Part shown: one piece after another, positions 44,235 to 53,107 of the stretch | Position numbering within the stretch: position 1 is the stretch's first letter | Layout of the letters: each line of letters opens with the position of its first letter | NCBI GenBank assembly: GCA_024397955.1 | Contig: CP073744.1 | Location: 434,001-498,000 of the forward strand | From: a bacterium SCSIO 12696 | GTDB taxonomy: Bacteria > Pseudomonadota > Gammaproteobacteria > Pseudomonadales > Porticoccaceae | Direction of reading: 5' to 3' | DNA: 64,000 nucleotides | Program-made: the position numbers and the translations under genes | Notes under the pieces: generated by a model | What the model was told of the DNA's origin: nothing | Seen by the model: the letters and a program-made list of their open reading frames with translations, nothing else | Database searches by the model: none

Positions 44235-45125
44235 GTGGAGATTTCAGAACAGCTGCACAGCGTACGGGATTATATTCGCTGGGGGGCGAGCCGCTTTTCC
44301 CAAGAAGCGTTGTTCTTTGGCCACGGTACCGACAACGCCTGGGATGAGGCGGTTGCGCTGGTGCTACACGGCTTGTTTCTTCCCCAGGACAGCGGTTTGC
44401 ACGTTCTGGATGCTCGTTTGACCCTTGAAGAGAGGCAGCGGGTTATACAGTTGCTGGAGCGGCGTATTAGCGAACGCATTCCCGTTCCTTACATTACCGG
44501 TACCGCCTGGTTTTGCGGTCTGGAATTTATGGTGGATGAGCGGGTTCTGATTCCTCGCTCACCCATTGCTGAACTGATTACTCAGCAGTTTTCTCCCTGG
44601 CTGGTCAACTCGCCAGAAAGAATTCTGGATATGTGCTGTGGCAGTGGCTGTATTGGTATTGCCTGTGCGCATACTTTTGAACAAGCTCAGGTGGATTTGA
44701 GTGATATTTCTGCGGATGCCCTGCAAGTGGCTGAACAGAATATTCACCTGCATCACCTGCAGGGCCAGGTCAGAGCGGTTGAATCTGACCTGTTTGCGGG
44801 CTTGTCCGATGAGCGTTACGACTTGATTGTATGTAACCCGCCCTATGTGGATCGGGATGACTTTGCCTCCATGCCCAGTGAGTTCCAGCACGAACCCGCA
44901 TTGGCGCTCACCTCTGGTGATGATGGCTTGGATTTTACCCGCCGCTTGTTGGCGCAAGTCACTGAACACTTGAGCGATGATGGGCTGCTGGTATTGGAGG
45001 TAGGCAACTCATGGCCTGCACTGGAAGCCGCTTATCCTGAACTTGAGTTTAATTGGGTTGAATTCTCCCAAGGTGGCCACGGCGTTTGTGTGCTGCAGCG
45101 GGAACAGCTTTTAAAGTTGGGCTAG
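44235..45125 (+). CDS. prmB: 50S ribosomal protein L3 N5-glutamine methyltransferase
   Basis: A 296-residue S-adenosylmethionine-dependent methyltransferase of the HemK/PrmB group. The SAM-binding motif is ILDMCCGSGCIGIAC, and the catalytic CNPPYVD binds the target glutamine. Length and the aroC gene right behind it favour PrmB over PrmC. GTG start with GGGG five bases upstream. Confidence 0.94.
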   Translation: MEISEQLHSVRDYIRWGASRFSQEALFFGHGTDNAWDEAVALVLHGLFLPQDSGLHVLDARLTLEERQRVIQLLERRISERIPVPYITGTAWFCGLEFMVDERVLIPRSPIAELITQQFSPWLVNSPERILDMCCGSGCIGIACAHTFEQAQVDLSDISADALQVAEQNIHLHHLQGQVRAVESDLFAGLSDERYDLIVCNPPYVDRDDFASMPSEFQHEPALALTSGDDGLDFTRRLLAQVTEHLSDDGLLVLEVGNSWPALEAAYPELEFNWVEFSQGGHGVCVLQREQLLKLG

Positions 45126-45158
45126 TAATAGCTCTTTATTGAATACTGAGAATACATT

Positions 45159-46262
45159 ATGTCCGGCAATACTTACGGCAAATTGTTTACGGTGACCACC
45201 TTTGGTGAGAGCCACGGCCTTGCGTTGGGTTGTATCGTAGATGGCTGCCCTCCGGGGCTGGAGCTCTGTGAAGAGGATATCCAGGCAGAGCTGGAGCGGC
45301 GCAAGCCCGGCCAATCCCGCTACACCACTCAGCGACGAGAAGCAGACCAGGTGAAAATTCTGTCGGGTGTCTTCGAAGGTAAAACCACCGGCACGCCCAT
45401 TGGCTTACTGATTGAGAATACCGATCAGCGCTCCAAGGATTACGGCAAAATCAAAGACCAGTTTCGCCCGGCTCACGCAGATTACACCTATCACCACAAA
45501 TACGGCCATCGCGATTATCGCGGTGGCGGCCGCTCATCGGCCAGGGAAACCGCTATGCGTGTGGCTGCAGGGGCCATTGCCCGCAAATACTTGCAGCAGC
45601 AGTGGGGTATCAGTATTCGAGGCTATCTCTCTCAACTGGGGCCAATCACTGTGGACACCGTGGACTTGCAGGAGATAGACAACAACCCGTTCTTCTGCCC
45701 GGATGCGGCCAAAGTGCCGGAGATGGAAGCCTATATGCAGGCCTTAATCAAAGAAGGGGATTCTGTCGGTGCTCGAATCAGTGTAGTGGCCAACAATATT
45801 CCGGTTGGTTTGGGTGAGCCGATTTTTGATCGTCTGGATGCGGATATTGCCCACGCTATGATGAGCATTAATGCTGCCAAAGGCGTAGAGATTGGCGCCG
45901 GTTTTACCTCGGTGGTGCAAAAGGGTACTGAGCACCGGGATGAGCTGACCCCAGAGGGCTTTTTATCCAACAATGCCGGTGGCATTTTAGGGGGGATTTC
46001 TTCCGGGCAGGATATCGAAGTCCATGTGGCATTTAAACCAACCTCCAGCTTGCGAATTCCAGGCCGTAGTATTGATGTGCACGGTAACCCGGTAGAAGTG
46101 ATTACCACCGGTCGACATGACCCCTGTGTGGGAATTCGGGCTGCGCCGATCTGTGAAGCAATGCTGGCACTATCTTTGATAGACCAGCTACTGCGTCATC
46201 GTGCCCAAAATGGGGATGTGCAGGTTGAGGGGACACCGATTCCCGCCCAAGCGCCAAAATAG
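45159..46262 (+). CDS. aroC: Chorismate synthase
   Basis: A 367-residue enzyme for the last step of the shikimate pathway, making chorismate with reduced FMN. Family signatures: [50 protein letters not shown] and [10 protein letters not shown]. Complete. The MFS gene starts four bases after the stop. Its product feeds PabB at 49593. Confidence 0.98.
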   Translation: MSGNTYGKLFTVTTFGESHGLALGCIVDGCPPGLELCEEDIQAELERRKPGQSRYTTQRREADQVKILSGVFEGKTTGTPIGLLIENTDQRSKDYGKIKDQFRPAHADYTYHHKYGHRDYRGGGRSSARETAMRVAAGAIARKYLQQQWGISIRGYLSQLGPITVDTVDLQEIDNNPFFCPDAAKVPEMEAYMQALIKEGDSVGARISVVANNIPVGLGEPIFDRLDADIAHAMMSINAAKGVEIGAGFTSVVQKGTEHRDELTPEGFLSNNAGGILGGISSGQDIEVHVAFKPTSSLRIPGRSIDVHGNPVEVITTGRHDPCVGIRAAPICEAMLALSLIDQLLRHRAQNGDVQVEGTPIPAQAPK

Positions 46263-46265
46263 CGA

Positions 46266-47429
46266 ATGAGCTCGCTATCTTCGAACAAGCCGTCGGTTCC
46301 TTACTGGCGGCTTTCGTCGTTTTACTTCTTTTACTTTGCCATTTTGGGCATTTTGGCTCCTTACTGGCCGCTGTATTTCCAGTGGCTGGGGTTTACTGCA
46401 GAGCAAATAGGCTGGCAGTTGGGCACCGTTACCGCTTGTAAAATCATTGCTCCCAATTTGTGGGCCTGGCTAGCGGATCGATCCGGGCAGCGCCTCACCA
46501 TCATGCGTCTCGGGTGCCTGCTGGCGCTATTGTTTTTTGCGGGGCTGTTTTTTGAGCTAAGCTTCTTTGCCATGATGGCAGTTTTGTTTGGTTTCAGTTT
46601 TTTCTGGAATGCGGTGCTGCCCCAGCAGGAAGCCATTACCCTGAATTTTTTGCATGGCCAGACAGAGCGCTACAGTCTGGTACGTTTGTGGGGCTCGGTT
46701 GGTTTTATCCTGATGGTATTACTGGCTGGCCACTTTTTGGCGGGGGAGGCCATTGCTTATCTTCCTGCCGCCACAGCACTACTGCTGTTATTAACGCTAG
46801 TCAGCAGCCTCGCCATTCCAGCGGATAAGCAGTGGCTTAAAAAAGCCGCCAATCGAGGCTTTTGGCGTCAGATTTTGTCGCGCCCGGCCATGGCTTTTTT
46901 GTTGGGTGGGCTGTTAATGCAGCTGGGCCACGGGGTTTATTACAGTTTTTTCAGCATTCACCTGGCGGCCTTGGGCTACGACGCGTTCACCATTGGCTGG
47001 TTGTGGGCATTGGGTGTCGTCGCCGAAGTGCTGTTGTTTCTGTTGATGCACAGCTTGCTGCCGCGCTTTGGGGTGAAGTGGTTACTGGTGGTGAGCTTGT
47101 TGCTGGCATCCATACGCTGGTTGATGATCGGCCACCTTGCCGAGCAGATTGCCTGGCTTCTTGTGGCGCAGTTGTTTCATGCGTTTACCTTTGGCACTTT
47201 TCATTCCGCTGCGGTTGAAGGGGTACGCAAATTGTTTGGTGCTGGCCACCAGAGCAAAGGCCAGGCGCTGTACAGCGCAGTAAGTTTTGGCTTGGGAGGT
47301 GCTTTGGGTTCTATCATTGCCGGTCAGGTGTGGCATATGGGTGCCGGCTTTACATTTAGTTTGGCAGCCGGCGTTTCTGTGTTGGGTTTGGCCGTGATTG
47401 CCTTTTGGTACCGCGAGAAAACTGATTAG
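46266..47429 (+). CDS. MFS transporter, HcaT/PPP-like family
   Basis: A 387-residue inner-membrane carrier of the major facilitator superfamily with about 12 membrane segments. It resembles the MFS_1-like/phenylpropionate transporter group: YFFYFAILGILAPYWPLYF at the start and ADRSGQRLTIMR in the loop after segment 2. It lies four bases after aroC and is probably co-transcribed with it. Substrate unknown; an aromatic acid is only a guess. Confidence 0.85.
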   Translation: MSSLSSNKPSVPYWRLSSFYFFYFAILGILAPYWPLYFQWLGFTAEQIGWQLGTVTACKIIAPNLWAWLADRSGQRLTIMRLGCLLALLFFAGLFFELSFFAMMAVLFGFSFFWNAVLPQQEAITLNFLHGQTERYSLVRLWGSVGFILMVLLAGHFLAGEAIAYLPAATALLLLLTLVSSLAIPADKQWLKKAANRGFWRQILSRPAMAFLLGGLLMQLGHGVYYSFFSIHLAALGYDAFTIGWLWALGVVAEVLLFLLMHSLLPRFGVKWLLVVSLLLASIRWLMIGHLAEQIAWLLVAQLFHAFTFGTFHSAAVEGVRKLFGAGHQSKGQALYSAVSFGLGGALGSIIAGQVWHMGAGFTFSLAAGVSVLGLAVIAFWYREKTD

Positions 47430-47446
47430 GGTTATTTGGGTCGTTG

Positions 47447-47482
47447 CAATCAAATATGTATTTATATACAGTGTTTTGATTG
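47447..47482 (+). promoter_or_regulatory. Nested hairpin ahead of the 5'-nucleotidase gene
   Basis: CAATCAAA (47447-47454) pairs with TTTGATTG (47475-47482), and inside them TGTAT pairs with ATACA. The structure ends just before the GGAG ribosome site of the gene at 47494. It may be an operator or an mRNA control element. Confidence 0.35.
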
Positions 47483-47493
47483 TGGAGTGAATC

Positions 47494-48393
47494 ATGCCGA
47501 AGCGTAACGATGAAAAGTTAGTAATTGCCCTGTCAACTCGGGTGTTGTTCGATTTGGCGAGCAGCCATCAGGTATACGAAGCAGATGGTCTGCAAGCCTA
47601 CTCGCAATACCAGATCGAGCACGAAGACGACGTGCTTCAGCCAGGTGAAGCGTTTCCTCTGGTGCAGAAACTCCTGCGCATTAATGAAAAGTTAGGCGGC
47701 GAACCACAGGTCGAAATTATACTGTTGTCGCGCAATTCCGCAGATACTGGTTTGCGAATTTTTAATTCCATTGAGCACTACGGGCTCAATATCAGCCGTG
47801 CGGCTTTCTGTGGCGGCGAGAGCCCTTACCGTTATGTATCCGCATTTGGTTGCCAACTGTTTCTGTCCACCCATGGCGACGATGTGCGGAATGCTCTGAA
47901 AAGTGGTGTAGCCGCGGCTACTTTGTTATCTGCCAACAGTGCTAACGACAATGACGATGAACTGCGCTTTGCTTTTGATGGTGACGCGGTTATTTTCTCT
48001 GACGAGGCAGAAAAAATTTACAAACAGCAGGGGCTGCCAGCGTTTACCGACAGCGAAAAAGCGTTGGCGAAAACCCCTTTGGTGGGAGGTCCGTTTAAAG
48101 CTTTTTTACAAGCCTTGCAGGGGTTGCAAAGTAAATTTACCGGCGACGATAGCCCCATTCGCACTGCCTTGGTTACCGCGCGTTCAGCACCAGCCCACGA
48201 ACGGGTGGTGCGCACTTTGCGCCACTGGAATATTCGCCTGGATGAATCTTTGTTTCTCGGTGGTATGGATAAAGGCGCTTTTTTGAAAGCGTATGGCGCA
48301 GATGTATTCTTTGATGACCAACAAAAACACTGTGACTCCGCCAGCCCCTATGTGGCCACTGGTCATGTTCCTCATGGTGTGGCTAATGAATAG
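47494..48393 (+). CDS. Cytosolic 5'-nucleotidase family protein
   Basis: A 299-residue protein of the 5-nucleotidase family related to eukaryotic NT5C1, which removes phosphate from nucleoside monophosphates. Motifs: LVIALSTRVLFDLASSHQVY near the N-terminus, EIILLSRNSADTGLRIFNSI, AFDGDAVIFSDEAE with the aspartates, and DVFFDDQ. ATG with GGAG upstream. A long inverted repeat follows the stop. Confidence 0.88.
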   Translation: MPKRNDEKLVIALSTRVLFDLASSHQVYEADGLQAYSQYQIEHEDDVLQPGEAFPLVQKLLRINEKLGGEPQVEIILLSRNSADTGLRIFNSIEHYGLNISRAAFCGGESPYRYVSAFGCQLFLSTHGDDVRNALKSGVAAATLLSANSANDNDDELRFAFDGDAVIFSDEAEKIYKQQGLPAFTDSEKALAKTPLVGGPFKAFLQALQGLQSKFTGDDSPIRTALVTARSAPAHERVVRTLRHWNIRLDESLFLGGMDKGAFLKAYGADVFFDDQQKHCDSASPYVATGHVPHGVANE

Positions 48394-48407
48394 TATTCTG
48401 TGCTTGT

Positions 48408-48511
48408 ATGAGATGGGAGTTGCTTGCTGTGACACGCCGTAAACCCTTCCGTGGGGGCTCGTCGCCAGCATCCATGCTGGCCACGGTCACAGCAAGCAAC
48501 TCCCATCTCAT
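48408..48511. repeat. Long inverted repeat, 26-base perfect arms
   Basis: Bases 48408-48433 (ATGAGATGGGAGTTGCTTGC and on) are the exact reverse complement of 48486-48511. The 52-base centre contains a second hairpin, GCCAGCAT/ATGCTGGC, next to a GC-rich stretch with CGTAAACCC and GGGGGCTCG. No T run follows either arm. The centre resembles small dispersed repeats of marine gammaproteobacteria, from memory and not checked. Confidence 0.85.
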
Positions 48512-48629
48512 GTATGTACCTAGGGTAACGTTTTAAAAAGTCCAAAGCTCTAATGCAAAAAAGCTATTAGAAAAGTGGCTCTTATGCCGTTTCACTTCTA
48601 TGCTGTAAGAGAGGCAAGGGGAACTCTCT

Positions 48630-49601
48630 ATGAAATTGCAGCAGTTTCGTTCTATCTGGGAAGTGGCTCATCACCAGTTAAATATATCGGCCACCGCAAA
48701 AAGCCTGTACACGTCTCAACCCGCTATCAGTAAACACATTATGTTGTTGGAAAATGAACTGGGTGTGGAGATATTTTCCCGTCGCGGCCGCCATATGATC
48801 GAAATAACACCGGCCGGTGAAAAAATTATCGAAATTGCCGGCGAGGTTCTCAAGCATGTGGATACCATTCGCCAAGTCGCTCAAGAGTATAGCGATCCAA
48901 ACAAGGGCAGCTTGCAGCTGGCCGTAACCCATATGCAGGCCCGCTATGTTTTGCCTCGAGTTATTGAGCACTTTCAACAGCGTTACCCCAACGTGGCTAT
49001 CCATATTCAACAGGACAGCCCAGATCATGTGGCGGAACTGGTGCGGGAAAGCCATACAGATATGGTGCTCACCAGTAACGAATTGGTAGAAAGCCAGGAA
49101 TTGGCGCTATTGCCGTGCTTTCGCTGGCGTCAATCCGTTGTGGTGCCCACAGGCCACCCTTTAGCCTCCGTTGGGCAGCTGTCTATAACCGACTTGGCCA
49201 ATTTCCCCTTGATTACCTATGCCAACGGTTCCGCTGGTCACCGGGAAGTAGAGCGGGTGATGTGCAATCGCAAAGTTCAGGCACAAATAACCTGCACGGC
49301 GGCGGATTCTGATGTCATTAAAACCTGTGTGCGTATGGGTATGGGAGTGGGTGTCTTGGCTACCATGGCGGTGGAAAAAACCGACCTGGATTTGGTGGTG
49401 CTGGATGCCAGCCATCTGTTTAATCCGTGCACCAGTTATTTGGGCATTTGGCGGCACACCTTCCTCAGAGAAATTCATCACCACCTGATAGAGCTGTTGG
49501 CGGTGCAGTTGGATCGGAATTTGGTTGAACAGATTCTGGAGACAGATTCTATGGAGAAGCGTCGTCGGTTATTAAAAGATGTGGACATGCCGTTACTGTG
49601 A
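48630..49601 (+). CDS. cysB: CysB-type LysR transcriptional regulator
   Basis: A 323-residue LysR regulator matching CysB/Cbl in length and sequence. It controls sulfate assimilation in response to O-acetylserine or N-acetylserine. Residues 1-60 hold the helix-turn-helix (NISATAKSLYTSQPAISKHI). The effector domain begins LQLAVTHMQARYVLP, with the TSNELVE and YANGSAGHREVER segments typical of CysB. Its last nine bases overlap the end of pabB on the other strand. Confidence 0.92.
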   Translation: MKLQQFRSIWEVAHHQLNISATAKSLYTSQPAISKHIMLLENELGVEIFSRRGRHMIEITPAGEKIIEIAGEVLKHVDTIRQVAQEYSDPNKGSLQLAVTHMQARYVLPRVIEHFQQRYPNVAIHIQQDSPDHVAELVRESHTDMVLTSNELVESQELALLPCFRWRQSVVVPTGHPLASVGQLSITDLANFPLITYANGSAGHREVERVMCNRKVQAQITCTAADSDVIKTCVRMGMGVGVLATMAVEKTDLDLVVLDASHLFNPCTSYLGIWRHTFLREIHHHLIELLAVQLDRNLVEQILETDSMEKRRRLLKDVDMPLL

Positions 49602-50954
49602 CGGCTGTATTCCCTCCAGACTTTTCATCAGCACATCGATTTTATCCATGGATTCCTGATACTCGCTGTGAGGGTTTGAGTCTGCCACGATGCCGCCCCC
49701 ACCCCAGCAATGAAGGGCATTGCCGTCAGCAACCAATGTGCGAATGGCGATGTTGGTATCCATGCGCCCGCAACGGCTGATGTAGCCAATACTGCCGCAA
49801 TAGGCTGAACGCTGGCAGCTTTCCAGCTCGTGGATAATTTCCATAGCCCGCCGTTTGGGAGCGCCGGTAATCGAGCCACCGGGGAAGCAGCCTTGCAGCA
49901 ATTGCAGGGCACTTTTTTCGGGAGATAATTGGCCGCTGACGGTGCTTACCAGGTGGTGCACATTGGCAAAACTTTCCAGCGCAAACAGCTTTGGTACCTG
50001 AATAGAGCCCGGTGTGCAGGATTTGCCCAAATCGTTGCGCAGCAAATCCACAATCATTAAATTTTCTGCCCGATCTTTGTGGCTGTTAAGCAGCTGGTCG
50101 GCATTGCTTAAATCGGCAACCGGGCATTTTTCTCGGCGAATGGTGCCTTTTATGGGTTTGGTTTCCACCTCACCGCTGCGATTTACCCGCAATAGCCGCT
50201 CTGGTGATACGCAGAGAATGGCTTGTTGTCTGCCCTGATGTTGCCAGGCCATATAGGCGCTAAAGGGGGAGGGGGTGGCACTGCGCAACTGCTGGTAGGC
50301 CGTGTACGGGTCGCCCTGAAATTGTGCTGAAAAGTGCTGGGCAAAATTCACCTGATAACAGTCGCCAGCAATAATGTAGTCGTGAATACGTTTTATGGCT
50401 CGATGGTATTGCTGCTCGGTCAAGCTGGCCTGAAAAGGGCCGCTTAACTTGAAATCGGATGCATTCTCAAGTGGCTTGTGCAGCCACTGCTGCACGATTT
50501 GTTGAACCTGGCTGCGAACGTTAACGCTGCAACTGTCGAGAAAGGTCAGCTGGGTTGATTGCTGTTGATGGTCACTGACCAATGACCAGTGATACAAACC
50601 CAGCCTGGCCTGTGGCAGTTGAGCCGCTTGTGGCAAAGCTGGTATTTTGCTCAACTGGGAGCTACCCAGGTCGTAGCCAAAGTAGCCCGCCAGCCCACCG
50701 GCAAACGGCACGCTCTGAGCTTTAACGGGAATCTGGGGCAATTGATTCAGCAGGCTTTGTGCATCAATAAATAGTTGGCTGGCGCCCTGATCCGCGATCA
50801 GGGTTTCGGAGGGAGCTGCGCTGATAATATCGTAACGCCCATAGCCACTGGCGGGCTTGCCACTGTCAAACCAGACTGCCCCGGGCATGGCATTGATGTG
50901 CCGAAACAGGTGGCTGCAATCGGCAATGTAGGGCAATGGAACAGTCAGGCACAT
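49593..50954 (-). CDS. pabB: Aminodeoxychorismate synthase component I
   Basis: A 453-residue chorismate-using enzyme that, with a glutamine amidotransferase, makes 4-amino-4-deoxychorismate for folate. The motif PIKGTIRR, with the active-site Lys, marks PabB rather than anthranilate synthase TrpE. FPGGSITGAPKRRAMEIIHE and AYCGSIGYI are conserved chorismate-binding motifs. pabC lies at 26954; no pabA is visible in this window. Confidence 0.95.
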   Translation of the reverse strand: MCLTVPLPYIADCSHLFRHINAMPGAVWFDSGKPASGYGRYDIISAAPSETLIADQGASQLFIDAQSLLNQLPQIPVKAQSVPFAGGLAGYFGYDLGSSQLSKIPALPQAAQLPQARLGLYHWSLVSDHQQQSTQLTFLDSCSVNVRSQVQQIVQQWLHKPLENASDFKLSGPFQASLTEQQYHRAIKRIHDYIIAGDCYQVNFAQHFSAQFQGDPYTAYQQLRSATPSPFSAYMAWQHQGRQQAILCVSPERLLRVNRSGEVETKPIKGTIRREKCPVADLSNADQLLNSHKDRAENLMIVDLLRNDLGKSCTPGSIQVPKLFALESFANVHHLVSTVSGQLSPEKSALQLLQGCFPGGSITGAPKRRAMEIIHELESCQRSAYCGSIGYISRCGRMDTNIAIRTLVADGNALHCWGGGGIVADSNPHSEYQESMDKIDVLMKSLEGIQPSQ

Positions 50955-51025
50955 GGTGATGGCGTGTTTTAAGAAGGTGGCAAGGGTAGACAGTTAGCGG
51001 CCGAAAGACAATTACCAGTAAAACG

Positions 51026-51985
51026 CTAGCCCGATATACTCAGCCGGCGCAGTTCCGCCGGAACCACGGAGCGCTGCCATAATTGTTCAAAGCGCTCAGT
51101 ATGCTGTCTGGCTTCTGCGTAGGCATTCTTTCGTTGTACTCCGTGAAGGGTACTAGTGCCGACGCTGGTTCGCAGTAGTTGGCTGTCATCTACAATGACT
51201 AGCAGTGCACTATCTGGTGTACTGTCTTGGCTATCGCACTGGCGTATTTGAAAGCGGCTGTCTATGGCCCGCTGCAACCCTAACAGCATATCCTGGGAGT
51301 GGTTGTTGGCATCAATGTCCTGCACCAATAAGTGCAATTCGCATCGATCCGATTGCTGCAAAAAGTGACGCAGACTTTCTACAATCTGGGCGCTGGCCAG
51401 GATGTCATGATTAAACGGTTGGCAGTACCAGCGAATGGTTTGTCGCGCCTCAGATATGGCTTTTCTGAGGCTGCTTTCCAGGGCTGTAGAATTTTCTATA
51501 AACGTTGTTTGTACAGTACCGGAATTGCCGCGTTGGCGGTAACGGCCGAGATCCAGGTTCATGGCAACATGGCTAATGCCGGCTTCGTCAAATTCGTCAC
51601 CATAGGGTAAAAAATCGAACTGCTTGTAGAAGTCGATGGCATGACTTTGGGCGTGTAAATAGAGCTTGCTGTGCCCACTGCTACTGGCGTCGAGAATAAT
51701 GCGTCGCAACAAGCTGGAGCCCACTCCTAGGCCCCGGTGGTTTTTCAATACCGCCATGCGGCCCACTTTACCGCTGGGCTCAAGACGTGCCGTGGCTATT
51801 GCCTGCCCCTCAGCACTGAATACCAACCAGTGTTGGCTTACAGGGTCTTGTTGGTCAATTTCAATTTCTACGGGCACTTGCTGTTCTTCAACAAACACGG
51901 GTTCGCGAATACTCAACAGCAGCTGGCGGTGCTCTTGCCAGCTGGCTGGTTCAATACGCGTAGCGTTGAATTCGATACTTTCCAC
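51026..51985 (-). CDS. GNAT-family acetyltransferase with C-terminal accessory domain
   Basis: A 319-residue protein. Residues of about 1-145 form a GNAT acetyltransferase domain of the ElaA-like type: SIREPVFVEEQQVPVEIE, then GRMAVLKNHRGLGVGSSLL, the acetyl-CoA loop, and AQSHAIDFYKQFDFLPYG. Residues of about 155-315 form a second domain I cannot name; it often follows such GNAT domains in Pseudomonas relatives. The frame runs to TTG 52060, but the extra 25 residues are basic and unlike the family, so I prefer GTG 51985. Confidence 0.8.
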   Translation of the reverse strand: MESIEFNATRIEPASWQEHRQLLLSIREPVFVEEQQVPVEIEIDQQDPVSQHWLVFSAEGQAIATARLEPSGKVGRMAVLKNHRGLGVGSSLLRRIILDASSSGHSKLYLHAQSHAIDFYKQFDFLPYGDEFDEAGISHVAMNLDLGRYRQRGNSGTVQTTFIENSTALESSLRKAISEARQTIRWYCQPFNHDILASAQIVESLRHFLQQSDRCELHLLVQDIDANNHSQDMLLGLQRAIDSRFQIRQCDSQDSTPDSALLVIVDDSQLLRTSVGTSTLHGVQRKNAYAEARQHTERFEQLWQRSVVPAELRRLSISG

Positions 51986-52096
51986 AGTGCACTCAAACTT
52001 CCAATAGCCGTTAAGTATGTGGCGCTGGCGGCGGGCTTGCCAGTGCTTTAATATGAGCAATACTGAATTAAATGCTTAAAAACATGATTTTATTTT

Positions 52097-53011
52097 ATGA
52101 TTGACCTTAGGCACCTGCGCACAATTAAAGCTTTGCACCAAGGAGGTTCGTTGGTGGAGGCATCGGAGCGACTTCATCTGACCCAATCGGCATTGTCCTA
52201 CCAGCTCAAGGAAGTAGAAGACCGTATCGGCACCCCCTTGTTTGTTCGCAAGTCCCGCCCTTTGAGACTGACCAACGCCGGCCAGCGACTGTTGCAATTG
52301 TCTGAAGATGTACTGCCGTTGATGGAACGGGGAGAGCGTGACCTTAAGCAGATCACTGCTGGGCGGGCAGGCCGGCTTTATATGGCGATTGATTGCCACA
52401 GTTGCTTTGATTGGTTAATGCCTTCTATTAACGAATTTCGCAACAACTGGCCAGAAGTGGAAGTGGATTTGAGCACTGGTTTCAGTTTCGAACCACTGCC
52501 TGTACTGCTGCGTGGTGATCTGGACTTGGTGGTGACTTCGGACCCTGAGCCCACGGATAATATTCATTACGAACCGTTGTTTCGCTACGAAGTACAACTA
52601 GCGCTGCCTAAAGAGCACCCACTGGCCGATCAAACGTATGTATTACCGCACCAGTTGAGTGATCAAACACTGATTACTTACCCAGTTGAGCCCCAGAGAA
52701 TGGACATTTTCAAACACTTCCTGACACCAGAAAATGTGGAGCCTGCGGAACTGCGCAAAGCGGAATTAACACTAATGATTGCTCAGTTAGTGGCCAGTGG
52801 CCGGGGTCTTGCAGCACTTCCCAACTGGGCGCTGTCAGACTATGTAAGCAATGACTTTTTGAAAGTGTGTGCACTGGGTGAGCAGGGTTTGTGGCGAACG
52901 CTGTACGCCAGTGTTCGTGAAGAACAAATTCGGCAACCTTATATAGCGGACTTTCTGGCAACCGCCAAACAAGTGAGTTTTGCGACTTTGAAGGGCATCA
53001 GGGGTTGCTAA
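52097..53011 (+). CDS. metR: MetR-type LysR transcriptional regulator
   Basis: A 304-residue LysR regulator closely resembling MetR, which responds to homocysteine and controls methionine synthesis. The N-terminus DLRHLRTIKALHQGGSL and LTQSALSYQLKEVEDR form the DNA-binding domain. The effector domain has AIDCHSCFDWLMP, GDLDLVVTSD, LITYPVEPQRMD and ALPNWA. It is divergent from the GNAT gene with a short gap. metE and metF are not in the window. Confidence 0.9.
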   Translation: MIDLRHLRTIKALHQGGSLVEASERLHLTQSALSYQLKEVEDRIGTPLFVRKSRPLRLTNAGQRLLQLSEDVLPLMERGERDLKQITAGRAGRLYMAIDCHSCFDWLMPSINEFRNNWPEVEVDLSTGFSFEPLPVLLRGDLDLVVTSDPEPTDNIHYEPLFRYEVQLALPKEHPLADQTYVLPHQLSDQTLITYPVEPQRMDIFKHFLTPENVEPAELRKAELTLMIAQLVASGRGLAALPNWALSDYVSNDFLKVCALGEQGLWRTLYASVREEQIRQPYIADFLATAKQVSFATLKGIRGC

Positions 53012-53107
53012 CAAGCCCTAAACACCCATGACCTTTGTTGTTGCCGCAGAGCGCAACGGTTAGAATCGCAACAATTTGAAATTAAAAGCATTTAAGGCAT
53101 AACAATA

